From an uncultured Roseburia sp. (GTDB lineage Bacteria > Bacillota > Clostridia > Lachnospirales > Lachnospiraceae): 64,000 nt of DNA. Within the stretch, counting starts at the first letter, position 1, and every line of letters starts with the position of its first letter. Shown here piece by piece: positions 47,332-57,814 of the stretch. Under the pieces are notes generated by a model that saw only the letters and a program-made list of their open reading frames with translations, ran no database searches and was not told where the DNA came from. The DNA lies in the NCBI GenBank assembly GCA_947062675.1, contig CAMSQM010000013.1, forward strand, positions 1 to 64,000, read 5' to 3'. Both the position numbers and the translations under genes were made by a program.

Positions 47332-48387
47332 ATGAAAGCCGTCCGCCCTGCCGGAAGAAAAATAAACCTCATATCCATACTGCTCCTCTCAGCCCTCGCT
47401 GCCTGCAGTCCCGCACAGGACGAATCCACATCCGCATCGGGCTTTTACTTCAATACCGTCATTCAGATTACCGTCTATGATCCTGTCCCAAAACAGATCC
47501 TCGACGACTGTTTTGCGCTCGCCAGCCGGTATGAAAATCTCTTTTCCAGCACAATCCCCGACAGCGATATTTCCAGAATCAACGCTGCGGGCGGGCAGCC
47601 GGTGACCGTCGATGAGGAGACGGCGGAACTTCTGTCAGCGGGGATCGCCTACGGAGATTTAAGCGGCGGAAAATTTGACATCACCATCGGCAGGCTGTCC
47701 GGTCTCTGGGATATTTCCACCAGGTCACTGCTGGAAGAGACTGATTCTTCCATGGTACCCTCAGACCCGGAAATCCGCGACGCACTCGCCACCGTGGACT
47801 ACCGCAATATCCGGATTGAGGGAAATGAGGTCACACTTTTAAATCCGGACGCCTCAATTGATGCCGGCGGACTCGCAAAAGGATATATTGCTGATAAAAT
47901 GAAAGCATTTTTAAATGAAAACGGTGTGACCCGCGGCTTTATCAACCTCGGCGGCAATGTGCTCGTCCTGGGACCAAAGGCAGGCGGAAAGGGAACGGAC
48001 GGTGACAACCGCTATACCATCGGCATCCGGAAACCGTTTGCCCCGGACGGCGCACCTGTGGCGGCGGTAAAAGTCATGGATGAAACTGTCGTATCCTCCG
48101 GCGTGTACGAGCGCTGTTTTGAGGCGGACGGCGTCCTGTACCATCATATCCTGGACACAGCAACCGGCCGGCCGTATGATAACGGACTGCTCGGCGTAAC
48201 CGTGATCACGGAACACTCCCTGGACGGCGACGCTCTTTCCACCATCTGCTTCTCTCTCGGGCTCACTGAGGGGATGGAGCTGATTGAGCGGACCAGCGGC
48301 GCAGAGGCGGTATTTATCACAGATGACGGCCGGCTTCACAAAAGCTCCGGCATCGGGTCACAAATTCCGTTCACGGATGCCGTCTGA
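47332..48387 (+). CDS. apbE: FAD:protein FMN transferase (lipoprotein)
   Basis: 351 aa; lipobox LAAC; DASIDAGGLAKGYIADKM; GFINLGGNVLVLG. Confidence 0.94.
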   Translation: MKAVRPAGRKINLISILLLSALAACSPAQDESTSASGFYFNTVIQITVYDPVPKQILDDCFALASRYENLFSSTIPDSDISRINAAGGQPVTVDEETAELLSAGIAYGDLSGGKFDITIGRLSGLWDISTRSLLEETDSSMVPSDPEIRDALATVDYRNIRIEGNEVTLLNPDASIDAGGLAKGYIADKMKAFLNENGVTRGFINLGGNVLVLGPKAGGKGTDGDNRYTIGIRKPFAPDGAPVAAVKVMDETVVSSGVYERCFEADGVLYHHILDTATGRPYDNGLLGVTVITEHSLDGDALSTICFSLGLTEGMELIERTSGAEAVFITDDGRLHKSSGIGSQIPFTDAV

Positions 48388-48400
48388 CAGGGATTGCGCA

Positions 48401-48429
48401 TTGACAGCGGCCCTCTGAAATGTTATGCT
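48401..48429 (+). promoter_or_regulatory. Sigma-A-type promoter upstream of the MCP gene
   Basis: TTGACA (48401-48406), 17 bp, TATGCT (48424-48429). Confidence 0.6.
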
Positions 48430-48621
48430 GAATTCAGGTAATTTGTGTCAGCCCGGCTGGTCTGTTACACATCCATCTCCTGAGAATGAACGCCCAAGTG
48501 ATAAGGATGTCTTTTGCCCCCTGCCTGTATTTCACACAGTGCAGCAGCGCGTACGGACCAGTCCGAAGTTACAGCTTTTTACAGTAGCCAGAAAACGGCA
48601 AAAGAAAACAGGAGACGGAAC

Positions 48622-50646
48622 ATGAAAAAAACAGCAAAACAGATTTCCACAGCCGCAGAAGCGGAAAAGAAACAGCACCGTGACCAGACCCTGCAGAAAC
48701 ATCTGGTTTCGCAGGTTACGCGTCTGTTTCTGATCTTAGTAATCGCACTTATCATTGTATCGGGAGTGTTTATGTACTTCAGTAATATGAACACGCTCCA
48801 TGAGATGGCAGGTGTGGCGTTAAACTCCACATCCTCCGCGGTTGAACAGACACTGCACACGCTGGAGGTCAATGCAATGAACGTAGCCGCTCTGGAAACG
48901 ATCCGGGATCCCGGGGCGTCCAGGGAGGAAAAGCTGAATGCAATGGACGGTGTCCGGTCGCAGAATCACTACGACGAAGTCGGATTCGTGGAATTAGACG
49001 GAAAAGGCTATTCCAACTACGGAGAATTCGATTTTAACGATCAGCTCCATTTCCAGACGGCATCAAAAGGCGAGCTCTTTGTCGGCGAACCAATCATAAA
49101 CCGGCTCAACGGCGATATTATCATTATATCAGGCGCCCCCGTTTACAATGACAGCCAGATTATCGGCACGGTCTATATCGTCGATCTGGTGGCGTCCGTA
49201 AATGAAAAAATCGGAGAGATTACATTTGGCAGAACAGGCCACGCATATATCATAAATAAAGACGGAACCGTGATTTTCCACAAAGACGAGCAGAAAATCG
49301 CGGAACAGTCAAATGCCATTACACAGCACGAAACGGACCGGAAGAACGCCTCGCTGGCAAAGGCGACCCGCAAAATCCTTTCCAGCACAAAAGCCGGTAC
49401 GGTTACCTACTATCAGGGCGGTAAGAGTATGTTTGCGGCATACTGCCCCGTAAAAGGCCACGAGGACTGGCGCCTGATCATCACGGCGCCGAACCGTGAA
49501 TTCGTTTCCATGGTTATCCTTTCGGTAATTGTCAACAGCGCGATCGGTGTCCTTCTTCTGCTTGTCACGATTTCACTGATGAAGCGCCTGATCAGAAACA
49601 TCATCCATCCGGTAGACCTTGTGACAAAACGTCTCGTAAAGCTCGCCCAGGGCGACCTGAAAACACCGGTTGAGGTGATTAATACCGGAGACGAACTCGC
49701 CATTCTTTCCAGCAACCTGGATCACACGATCCAGAGCCTGAACCTGTATATCTCGGATATCACCCGGGTGCTTTCCCAGCTGTCCGACGGCAATCTGGAT
49801 ATACAGACAGAAGCCGGATTTGCGGGAGATTTTGTCAGCTTAAAAGAGTCGATTGATACGATTATCCACTCTCTCAACGAGACCATGACCCAGATGAACA
49901 GCGCCGCGGATCTCGTGGCGGATCACTCGGACGGCACGTCGCAGGGCGCGAAAAATCTGGCAGACAGCACAACCGACCAGGCAAGCGTCCTGGAAGAGCT
50001 GACCGCAAGCATCACGAGCGTTTCATATCAGGTGAAGCTTACGGCGGACAATGCCGTCAGGGCAAACCAGCGTTCCATGGAGACGGAGAAAAACGTCGAG
50101 ATCTGCAATCAGCAGATGCAGTCCATGATCAATGCGATGGCGGAAATCAAGGCCGGTTCATCCAAAATCGGCGATATTATTAAAAATATTGAGGACATCG
50201 CGGAACAGACCAACCTGCTGTCCTTAAATGCGGCGATAGAGGCCGCGCGCGCCGGAGAAGCCGGGAGAGGCTTTTCGGTTGTCGCCGAGGAAGTGCGCAG
50301 CCTTGCTGAGGAAAGTGCAAAAGCTGCCCAGAACACCGCGAAGCTGATTATAAAATCAATCGAAACGGTCGAAAACGGAACCAGTATTGTCAACGAGACG
50401 GCGAAATCTCTCACACAGGTTGTAAACAATACCAGTGAAGTGACCACCATTATCGCGGAGATTGCAGACGCGGCAAGAGAACAGGCATCCGCAATCGAAC
50501 AGATTAATACCGGATTTGAGCAGATGTCTGACGCTGTCTCGACTAATTCCATGACCGCACAGGAAAGCGCATCATCCAGCGAGGAGCTGGCCGCACAGGC
50601 ACAGAATCTGAAAGGGCTGATCAGTCGTTTCTCCCTGAAGAAATAG
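48622..50646 (+). CDS. Methyl-accepting chemotaxis protein (dCache-HAMP-MA)
   Basis: Two TMs, extracellular Cache-like domain, HAMP, and hairpin tip [43 protein letters not shown]. Start reassigned to ATG 48622. Confidence 0.95.
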   Translation: MKKTAKQISTAAEAEKKQHRDQTLQKHLVSQVTRLFLILVIALIIVSGVFMYFSNMNTLHEMAGVALNSTSSAVEQTLHTLEVNAMNVAALETIRDPGASREEKLNAMDGVRSQNHYDEVGFVELDGKGYSNYGEFDFNDQLHFQTASKGELFVGEPIINRLNGDIIIISGAPVYNDSQIIGTVYIVDLVASVNEKIGEITFGRTGHAYIINKDGTVIFHKDEQKIAEQSNAITQHETDRKNASLAKATRKILSSTKAGTVTYYQGGKSMFAAYCPVKGHEDWRLIITAPNREFVSMVILSVIVNSAIGVLLLLVTISLMKRLIRNIIHPVDLVTKRLVKLAQGDLKTPVEVINTGDELAILSSNLDHTIQSLNLYISDITRVLSQLSDGNLDIQTEAGFAGDFVSLKESIDTIIHSLNETMTQMNSAADLVADHSDGTSQGAKNLADSTTDQASVLEELTASITSVSYQVKLTADNAVRANQRSMETEKNVEICNQQMQSMINAMAEIKAGSSKIGDIIKNIEDIAEQTNLLSLNAAIEAARAGEAGRGFSVVAEEVRSLAEESAKAAQNTAKLIIKSIETVENGTSIVNETAKSLTQVVNNTSEVTTIIAEIADAAREQASAIEQINTGFEQMSDAVSTNSMTAQESASSSEELAAQAQNLKGLISRFSLKK

Positions 50647-50688
50647 CGGACAGAATATACATATGATCGCAGGTTTCCGGATATGAAT

Positions 50689-50738
50689 AAAAAAGAGCTT
50701 CAGCTGCAGTTGTACTGCAAGCTGAAGCTCTTTTTTTC
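50689..50738. terminator. Bidirectional terminator between the MCP and AAA ATPase genes
   Basis: AAAAAAGAGCTTCAGCTGCAGT-TGT-ACTGCAAGCTGAAGCTCTTTTTTT. Confidence 0.88.
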
Positions 50739-50799
50739 TCTGTGCGCAGTGCGTCACCACAGGCGTTTTGTATTGTCAGTCGCAGCATCTTAAGGATTC

Positions 50800-51789
50800 T
50801 TAAAAATCCTCTTCCAGATCATATACCATCACATTCGAGATCGAATCCCTGACATACGGCGAGTGCGTCGCGACGATAAACTGCAGTCCCGGAAAAAAAC
50901 GGATCAGAAACGGCAGTATCGTCTTCTGCAGACTGACATGCAGATGCGCTTCCGGTTCATCTATCAGGACAATCCCCTCCCTGTCGTACCGCCTCAGACT
51001 CCCCTCCTCAAGCCAGTTGTAATCCATGCGAAGCATCAGATCCGCCACAATCGCAAGCGCCGCGGACATTCCGTCGGAGAGCCTGTCAAACGGAACCGGC
51101 TGTCTGCCATTTGAAACAGCCAGAAAATCATATTCCCGGTAGCTGTACTCCGCATGCATACTCCTGTCCCCGGACAGGGCCCGCAGCGCTTCGTCCAGCC
51201 GCACAAACCATCTCTGAATCAGATCCGCATAGCCGAAATCCCCTTCATTTCTGGCATACGCCTGCTGGGTTTTTAAATGAACCATATATTTCACAAAAAG
51301 TGCCGCCGGCTCGTCACCGATTCCATAGACCCTGTCCGGGCAGGCATCCTCGACGCCCTTGGCACGAACTGCCCGCAGTCGTCTGTCCGCCGGAAAATAG
51401 GCCGTCACAAATTTCCCCTCCCTGCAGTGTGCGCTGATATCCTCCGCACTGTTAAAAATCAGCTCAACCCCGTCGCTGAACTTCTGGACATATTCCAGAT
51501 TTCTCTTGTAATTATTCAGGGCCTCCGTCTTTTCGGCAGGCGTCAGCGCCTGACTGATTTTCCGGCTGCTGTCTTTGAGCAGATTCATATAAAGCTCGTT
51601 TGTCCCCGAAAGTTCCCCCTCTCCCGCAGATGCCAGATAATTCCGGATTCCGGACAGCAGCAGCGACTTCCCCGAACCGTTTCTTCCGGTCAGAATCAGA
51701 TGCTGACGTTCCTTCTTATTCAGTACGATCTCCATATTTTCCAGATTGCCCAGTTTTATAACCTGTATGCCTGTAATAAAATGCCTCAT
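50800..51789 (-). CDS. Stand-alone AAA (RecF/OLD/SMC-like) ATPase
   Basis: 329 aa; Walker A LTGRNGSGKSLLL, signature RLSDGMSAALAIVADL, Walker B GIVLIDEPEAHLHV, H-loop VATHSPYVRDS. Confidence 0.9.
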   Translation of the reverse strand: MRHFITGIQVIKLGNLENMEIVLNKKERQHLILTGRNGSGKSLLLSGIRNYLASAGEGELSGTNELYMNLLKDSSRKISQALTPAEKTEALNNYKRNLEYVQKFSDGVELIFNSAEDISAHCREGKFVTAYFPADRRLRAVRAKGVEDACPDRVYGIGDEPAALFVKYMVHLKTQQAYARNEGDFGYADLIQRWFVRLDEALRALSGDRSMHAEYSYREYDFLAVSNGRQPVPFDRLSDGMSAALAIVADLMLRMDYNWLEEGSLRRYDREGIVLIDEPEAHLHVSLQKTILPFLIRFFPGLQFIVATHSPYVRDSISNVMVYDLEEDF

Positions 51790-51925
51790 TCCGTGTCCTT
51801 TCCGGCGTTGCCTTCACAGCCTGTCCTCTCCACACTTTATCACAGAAAACCCCCTTTTTCCACAATAAAATGTTTCCCTGGCGCACACCACCCTGTTTTA
51901 TTTCGGACAGGGCCCATATTTTCTC

Positions 51926-51954
51926 TTGACATCCCTGTACGGATATTGTATATA
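51926..51954 (+). promoter_or_regulatory. Sigma-A-type promoter for the deoR-MFS genes
   Basis: TTGACA, 17 bp, TATATA. Confidence 0.65.
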
Positions 51955-51991
51955 TGTGTGAAAGCTTGTAAATAAATGGAGATGATTGCAA

Positions 51992-52756
51992 ATGTTTGCA
52001 GATGAGAGAAAAGCAAAGATCGCAGAACTTCTGAAAAAGCGTCCGTCTGTCACCACCTCGGAACTCATGGAGCTTTTTCAGGTTTCCGTGGAGACCATCC
52101 GGCGGGATCTTGAAGCGCTGGAGGGCGCCGGACTGCTGAAGCGCGTCCACGGCGGCGCTATCAGTGTCGGAAAATTACAGAATTATACCAGCCTGGCCGG
52201 GCGGGCCGCAGAACATCAGCCGGAAAAACAACAGCTGGCCCGGGCCGCCTGTTCCTTCATCCGAGAAGGCGACTATATCGCACTGGATACAGGAAGCACC
52301 GCCCTTGCGCTCGCGGCGCTTCTGGACGACCATTTCCGGGAGCTCACAGTACTCACGCACTCTCTTGATATCGCCTGGATACTCTCCGGAAAAACACATA
52401 TCCGTGTTATTCTCGCCGGAGGTTTTTACCTGCCGCGGGAGAAATGTTTCTGCGGGCATCTGACTCTGGACGCAATACGCCAGTTTCACGTATCCGGCTG
52501 TTTTCTCACTCCTGCGGCTGTATCCCCGGATTCCGGCATCAGTGATCACGTACAGGAACTGATCCCTGTCCAGCGGGCCCTCCCGGAAATCTCTGACCAG
52601 ACTTATATTCTGGCTGACAGCTCCAAATTCGGGGTGTGCGCACCAATGAAAATCTGTGAATTCGATCCGGACTTCGTGTATATAACAGATTCCGGCCTGT
52701 CCGGCGGGATGCTCGAGGCCTGCCGGAATACTTCTTCAAATATTGTGCTGGTATAA
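51992..52756 (+). CDS. DeoR/GlpR-family transcriptional regulator
   Basis: MFADERKAKIAELLKKRPSVTTSELMELFQVSVETIRRDLEALEGAGLLKRVHGGAI HTH; DeoR sensor domain. Confidence 0.94.
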   Translation: MFADERKAKIAELLKKRPSVTTSELMELFQVSVETIRRDLEALEGAGLLKRVHGGAISVGKLQNYTSLAGRAAEHQPEKQQLARAACSFIREGDYIALDTGSTALALAALLDDHFRELTVLTHSLDIAWILSGKTHIRVILAGGFYLPREKCFCGHLTLDAIRQFHVSGCFLTPAAVSPDSGISDHVQELIPVQRALPEISDQTYILADSSKFGVCAPMKICEFDPDFVYITDSGLSGGMLEACRNTSSNIVLV

Positions 52757-52803
52757 AAATATACAGAAAAGACGATTCCTGAAATCAGAAAAGGAGAACA
52801 CTG

Positions 52804-54072
52804 ATGGAGAAAAAAGACCTTACCCAAAAACAGATGCGACGCCTCTGTGTGATGTGCTGCCTGCTCTATTCCGTGAGTTATCTGACCAGGCTAAGCTATA
52901 CTGTCTGCCTGGTTGAAATCCGCCGTGATCTGCAGATCGGTGAGAGTCTGGCCGGACTTCCGGTAACCGCGTTCTTTTTCACTTACGGCGCCGGACAGAT
53001 CCTGTGCGGCTGGCTGGGCGGCAGGTATTCACCGCGAAAAATGGCGGCCATCGGTCTGGCCGGATCCGCTCTCTGCAACCTTGCTGTCGGATTCCTTTCC
53101 GGAATACAATTCATCATTCCGGTCTGGTGTGCCAACGGCTTTTTTCAGTCCATGCTCTGGCCGCCCCTGGTGCGCATTATGGCAGAAACGCTCAATGACT
53201 TCTGGTACCGGAAAGGCTGTGTATGGGTATCCCTCTCTTCCTCCGGCGCCACTGCCGCCCTGTATCTGCTGACCCCCTCTCTCCTTGCGGCGAAGGGCTT
53301 CAGGGCTGTTCTCTGTCTGGCCGCCGTGACAGGAATCATCACGTCGCTGATATGGTATGCAGGCACCGGACCGGTATCGGCCATAAAACCGGTATCATCC
53401 GGAAAAACACCGGCCGCACGCACCGGCGCCGGAATTTTTTCCGGTATCCCCATAGGCGCGATTCTCGCAGCCATCGCGGTACACGGCGCCCTCAAAGACG
53501 GCATCGCTGCCTGGATGCCCGTATATATGACAGAAATATTCGGAATGAGCAGCTCAGGCTCCATTCTCTCCACCGCCGTTCTGCCGCTGTGCAGTGTGTG
53601 CGGTACCATGATATCCGCAGCGCTTTTCGACCGGCTGAAAAATGAACTTCTCACCGCAGCCCTGCTTTTTGCCGCGGGAACCATTGCCGGCCTTGCCATG
53701 CTCCCCGTCTGTGACAGCCGGCCGGCAGTGTGCATGGCGATGATGACGCTGATCACCGGCTGTATGTACGGCATTAATCTGATGCTGATCAGCCGCATAC
53801 CGCGGTATTTTGCCGGGCGCGGGAATATATCCGTTGTCTCCGGAATTCTCAACGCTGCCACTTACGCCGGCAGCTCCCTGGGCACCTGGGGATCCGGGGC
53901 GATCGCCGAAAATACCGGCTGGGTCTCCGTGGTATCTGTCTGGAGCGGAACCGCGCTGGCCGGAGCACTGTTTCTGATGTCCGGCGTGCGCAGGTGGTCC
54001 GCCGCACAGAACTCCGGCAAAGAGGCGCGCTACTCCACAGCCTCCTCTGGCACAAATACCCTCTCGCGGTAA
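52804..54072 (+). CDS. MFS transporter (GlpT/UhpT-like organophosphate antiporter family)
   Basis: 422 aa polytopic; VTAFFFTYGAGQILCGWLGGRYSPRKMAAIGL. Confidence 0.85.
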   Translation: MEKKDLTQKQMRRLCVMCCLLYSVSYLTRLSYTVCLVEIRRDLQIGESLAGLPVTAFFFTYGAGQILCGWLGGRYSPRKMAAIGLAGSALCNLAVGFLSGIQFIIPVWCANGFFQSMLWPPLVRIMAETLNDFWYRKGCVWVSLSSSGATAALYLLTPSLLAAKGFRAVLCLAAVTGIITSLIWYAGTGPVSAIKPVSSGKTPAARTGAGIFSGIPIGAILAAIAVHGALKDGIAAWMPVYMTEIFGMSSSGSILSTAVLPLCSVCGTMISAALFDRLKNELLTAALLFAAGTIAGLAMLPVCDSRPAVCMAMMTLITGCMYGINLMLISRIPRYFAGRGNISVVSGILNAATYAGSSLGTWGSGAIAENTGWVSVVSVWSGTALAGALFLMSGVRRWSAAQNSGKEARYSTASSGTNTLSR

Positions 54073-56189
54073 ACATGATCCTCCCGCGGCACCGCGCTGA
54101 CCGCCTCCCCGCAGAACTGTTCCTGCGAATTCACGAGCACCTTGCCGCGCTTGTCGATCTTTTCATAATTGCCGTCAGGCCCGAGCACATGTGCCTTGGT
54201 GTTATCGGCCAGCTCCACATCGAGAATATGCTTCACCTGCTCCTTAATCCTTTCATCGAGGACCGGAAAAAGAATCTCAACCCGGCGGTCAAGGTTGCGC
54301 GGCATCCAGTCCGCGCTGCCCATATAAAGCTCTTCCTCCCCGTCGTTGAGAAAATAGAAGATACGGCTGTGCTCCAGGAAATTTCCGACAATGGAGTGCA
54401 CCGTGATCGTCCCGCTGACTCCCGGGATCCCCACTTTCAGACAGCAGATACCGCGGACGATCAGTTCAATCTGCACGCCCGCCGCGGAAGCCTCATACAG
54501 GGCTGCGATAATCCCGCCGTCGCACAGGGAATTCATCTTTGCGACGATTCTGGCAGGCTTGCCCGCCAGCGCATGCTTCGTCTCCCGCGAAATCAGATAG
54601 AGAAACTTTGAGCGCAGCCACAGCGGCGCGAGCGCCAGTTCATTCCAGGAAAGCGGCTCCGAGTAGCCGGAAAGCATGTTAAACACCGCGGTCGCGTCCT
54701 CACCGATTCCCTCATGACAGGTGAAAATACCACAGTCGGTGTAGAGCTTTGCAGTCGAATCGTTGTAATTGCCGGTTCCCAGATGTACATAGCGCCGGAT
54801 TCCGTCCTCCTCGCGGCGCACCACAAGCGCGATTTTGCTGTGCGTCTTTAAGCCGACGAGACCGTAGATCACATGACATCCCGCCTGCTCCAGCTTTTTC
54901 GCCCAGACAATATTGTTCTCCTCGTCAAACCTGGCCTTCAGCTCGACCAGCACGGATACCTGCTTGCCGTTCTCCGCGGCCTGCGCGAGCGAAGCGATAA
55001 TCGGCGAATTCCCGCTGACGCGGTAAAGCGTCTGCTTGATGGCGAGCACATCCGGGTCCACGGCCGCGCGCCGGATAAAATCCACAACGGGATCAAATGT
55101 CTGATAAGGGTGGTGAAGCAGAATATCGCCGCCGCGTATTTCCTCAAACAGATCCTTCCCCGGCTCAATCCGGGGCACCCGCTGCGGCGTGTATGACCGG
55201 TACCGCAGATGGTCGCAGCCGGAAAGACCATACATTTTCATCAGATAGGTCAGATCAATCGGCCCGGAAATCTTAAAAATATCTTCCTCCGCAACCTTAA
55301 GCTCCTCCTTCAGAAACCGCAGCAGCTTTCTGTCAATCTTCTCCTCCACCTCAAGCCGGATAACCTCTCCCCACTGCCGCATTTTCAGCTGCTTCTGGAT
55401 TTCTTTCAGAAGATCCGACGTCTCATCCTCATCGATCGCCATATCGGCGTTGCGCATCACCCGGTACGGATAGGCACAGAGCACCCTGTAGTTTAAGAAA
55501 AGTTTGTCTATATTCTTTTCGATAATCTGTTCGAGAAGAATAAAGGTCCGGTCCTCCCCGCAGGCAGAGGGTATCTCCACCAGACGCGGCAGCACGCCCG
55601 GCACCTGCACGGTCGCAAACTCCACCGCCTCCTTCGCAGACTTCTTCTCTTTTTCTTTCTCCTTCTTTTTCGCCAGAAGAGCGGCGATATTCAGCGTCTT
55701 ATTGCGGATGAGCGGGAACGGACGCGAGGCGTCCACAGCCATCGGCGTGAGCACCGGATAGACGCTCTCCTCAAAATAGCGGTCCACAAAAGTCTGCTGC
55801 TCTTCGTTCAGCTCCTCAAAAGCGTCGATAATAAAAATATGCTCTGCGTTCAGCAGCGGCAGCAGCGAGCGGTTGTAGGTGCTGTACTGAAGTTCCACGA
55901 GTTCACGCGTCGCCGCGTTGACCGCCGTAAGCTGCTCTCTTGCCGTCATACCCGCGATATCGCGCTTTTTATAATTCGCATACACCATATCCTTTAAGGA
56001 TGCGACGCGCACCATAAAAAATTCGTCCAGATTGGAGGAGGTGATGCTGACAAACTTCAGACGCTCCAGCAGCGGAATATGCTTGTCGCGCGCCTCGCCG
56101 AGCACCCTCCCGTTAAATCTGAGCCAGCTTAATTCCCTGTTCTCATAATACTCCGGACTGGTAAAATCCTTTTTCTTTTCCTTTTCCAT
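54030..56189 (-). CDS. ppk1: Polyphosphate kinase 1
   Basis: 719 aa; ELSWLRFNGRVLGEA, YGLVGLKTHSKIALVVRREEDGIRRYVHLGTGNYND. Confidence 0.97.
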   Translation of the reverse strand: MEKEKKKDFTSPEYYENRELSWLRFNGRVLGEARDKHIPLLERLKFVSITSSNLDEFFMVRVASLKDMVYANYKKRDIAGMTAREQLTAVNAATRELVELQYSTYNRSLLPLLNAEHIFIIDAFEELNEEQQTFVDRYFEESVYPVLTPMAVDASRPFPLIRNKTLNIAALLAKKKEKEKEKKSAKEAVEFATVQVPGVLPRLVEIPSACGEDRTFILLEQIIEKNIDKLFLNYRVLCAYPYRVMRNADMAIDEDETSDLLKEIQKQLKMRQWGEVIRLEVEEKIDRKLLRFLKEELKVAEEDIFKISGPIDLTYLMKMYGLSGCDHLRYRSYTPQRVPRIEPGKDLFEEIRGGDILLHHPYQTFDPVVDFIRRAAVDPDVLAIKQTLYRVSGNSPIIASLAQAAENGKQVSVLVELKARFDEENNIVWAKKLEQAGCHVIYGLVGLKTHSKIALVVRREEDGIRRYVHLGTGNYNDSTAKLYTDCGIFTCHEGIGEDATAVFNMLSGYSEPLSWNELALAPLWLRSKFLYLISRETKHALAGKPARIVAKMNSLCDGGIIAALYEASAAGVQIELIVRGICCLKVGIPGVSGTITVHSIVGNFLEHSRIFYFLNDGEEELYMGSADWMPRNLDRRVEILFPVLDERIKEQVKHILDVELADNTKAHVLGPDGNYEKIDKRGKVLVNSQEQFCGEAVSAVPREDHVYRERVFVPEEAVE

Positions 56190-56204
56190 ATCACTACCCC
56201 GTTT

Positions 56205-57746
56205 TTAATGATAGACCCGTTTTTCCTTTATGACGGGCCTGATACTGAATACGCTCTCAAAATGGGCCGTCTTCGCGTCGAACAGCGCCTTTTCCAGCGC
56301 GATATCCTCACTGGTCTCAATCGTGATCACAAGCTCCTTGCCGCGGATGGCCGCACGGACATTCTGAAACTTCTGTCTGTGACTGCGGTCCATCGCGTTT
56401 GCAACACGCAGAACCGCGGATAATTTGGCCACCGTCAGATATCCGTCATTGTCCAGCCGGTCCGAAACCTCCTCGTAATCCGCGAGCGGATAAGAATTAT
56501 AGAATACCGTGCTGGCGATAATCTCCCTCTCTACGTGCGTAAGTCCGATAATCTCCGAGGCCATAATGATATCATAGGAAGCCTGCGGTCCGTTGGCAAA
56601 ACTGATATATTTTCCACAGTCGTGCAGAATCGCAGCCACCTGGAGAAGCAGCCGCTCCCGCTTTCCGAGCCCGTGTACTTTTTTCATCGTGTCAAAGATC
56701 AGCAGGGACATCTGCGCCAGCGCATCAATATGCGGAGAGTAACTCGTGAACCGCTTTGCCATGCTTTGGGCCGCCGAGAGCACATCCGCGTCAAAATCAT
56801 GCGCCGCCTTTAAAATCCGGTTCTTTTCCGCATAATCACAGGCGATCCCGTCGCTGATCATCACGCCGGGCGCCCAGAGCGCATCCGCCCCGAGCCCCTG
56901 TGCCATGCATTTAAACACCATCATATAAGGCACAATCAGCGAATCGCTCCCATTTGAAAGCGACAGCTCCTCGGAGAGCTGTTCCAGATTCTTCTTTTTG
57001 AGCTTTTCCAGATACCTGATAAACCGGTGGGTGCTGACAGTATCGCCGCCGCCACTCTTCTCAACCCTTCGCACGAGCTCCGTACTGTAATCCCCGATCA
57101 TAATCATATAATCCATGCCCTCTCCGTCCAGGTACATCGCCTTGAAGACTTCGAGCTCTTTGACCACGATCTCCTCAATCTGCTGCTCGTACTGCGCGAG
57201 GGTGCTGCTTTTTTTTGAGAGCTGTTCTTTTAAACGCATCGTTCCCAGCTCCAGATGCTGTGTAGTGATCACCTGCCCCCCGGAAAATACCGTAATCTGA
57301 AGTCCCGCGCCCCCGACGTCCACGACGGCGGCCCGTTTCTGTATCATGGCGCCAAACACATCCTGCATGGCGACCGATTTGTAACTGATAAACCGGTGTT
57401 CCGAATTGCTGAGCACGCGCACACAGATTCCCGTGCGGATCCGGATCTGATCCAGAATAAACCGCGCATTATCCGCATCGCGCAGCACCGCGGCCGCACA
57501 GGCTTCATAATGTTCCACCCGGTATTCTTTTATAATCCGCGTAAATTCCGCGAGCGTGTCGCAGAGCGCCTCGACCAGCTCATAGCCGATACTCCCCTTG
57601 GAATAGGCGTCCTTCCCCAGCTCAATCCTTGTGCGGACATAATCCACCCCGCGTATCTTTTTCGCGGAAAGTTCAAAAATTTTTAAGCTCACTTCATAGG
57701 AGCCGATATAAATCGCCGCAAATGTATGTATGCTCACGGCACGCAC
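56205..57746 (-). CDS. ppx: Ppx/GppA phosphatase with C-terminal HD domain
   Basis: 513 aa; AAAVLRDADNARFI, AVVDVGGAGLQITVFSGGQ, and HD motif ILHDCGKYI. Confidence 0.9.
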   Translation of the reverse strand: MRAVSIHTFAAIYIGSYEVSLKIFELSAKKIRGVDYVRTRIELGKDAYSKGSIGYELVEALCDTLAEFTRIIKEYRVEHYEACAAAVLRDADNARFILDQIRIRTGICVRVLSNSEHRFISYKSVAMQDVFGAMIQKRAAVVDVGGAGLQITVFSGGQVITTQHLELGTMRLKEQLSKKSSTLAQYEQQIEEIVVKELEVFKAMYLDGEGMDYMIMIGDYSTELVRRVEKSGGGDTVSTHRFIRYLEKLKKKNLEQLSEELSLSNGSDSLIVPYMMVFKCMAQGLGADALWAPGVMISDGIACDYAEKNRILKAAHDFDADVLSAAQSMAKRFTSYSPHIDALAQMSLLIFDTMKKVHGLGKRERLLLQVAAILHDCGKYISFANGPQASYDIIMASEIIGLTHVEREIIASTVFYNSYPLADYEEVSDRLDNDGYLTVAKLSAVLRVANAMDRSHRQKFQNVRAAIRGKELVITIETSEDIALEKALFDAKTAHFESVFSIRPVIKEKRVYH

Positions 57747-57814
57747 CCCTTTCTTCCATTGCCTGTCTTATTCACTAATTCCGCCGGACTCCCGCCGTTT
57801 CCGCGCTTCCCCGG

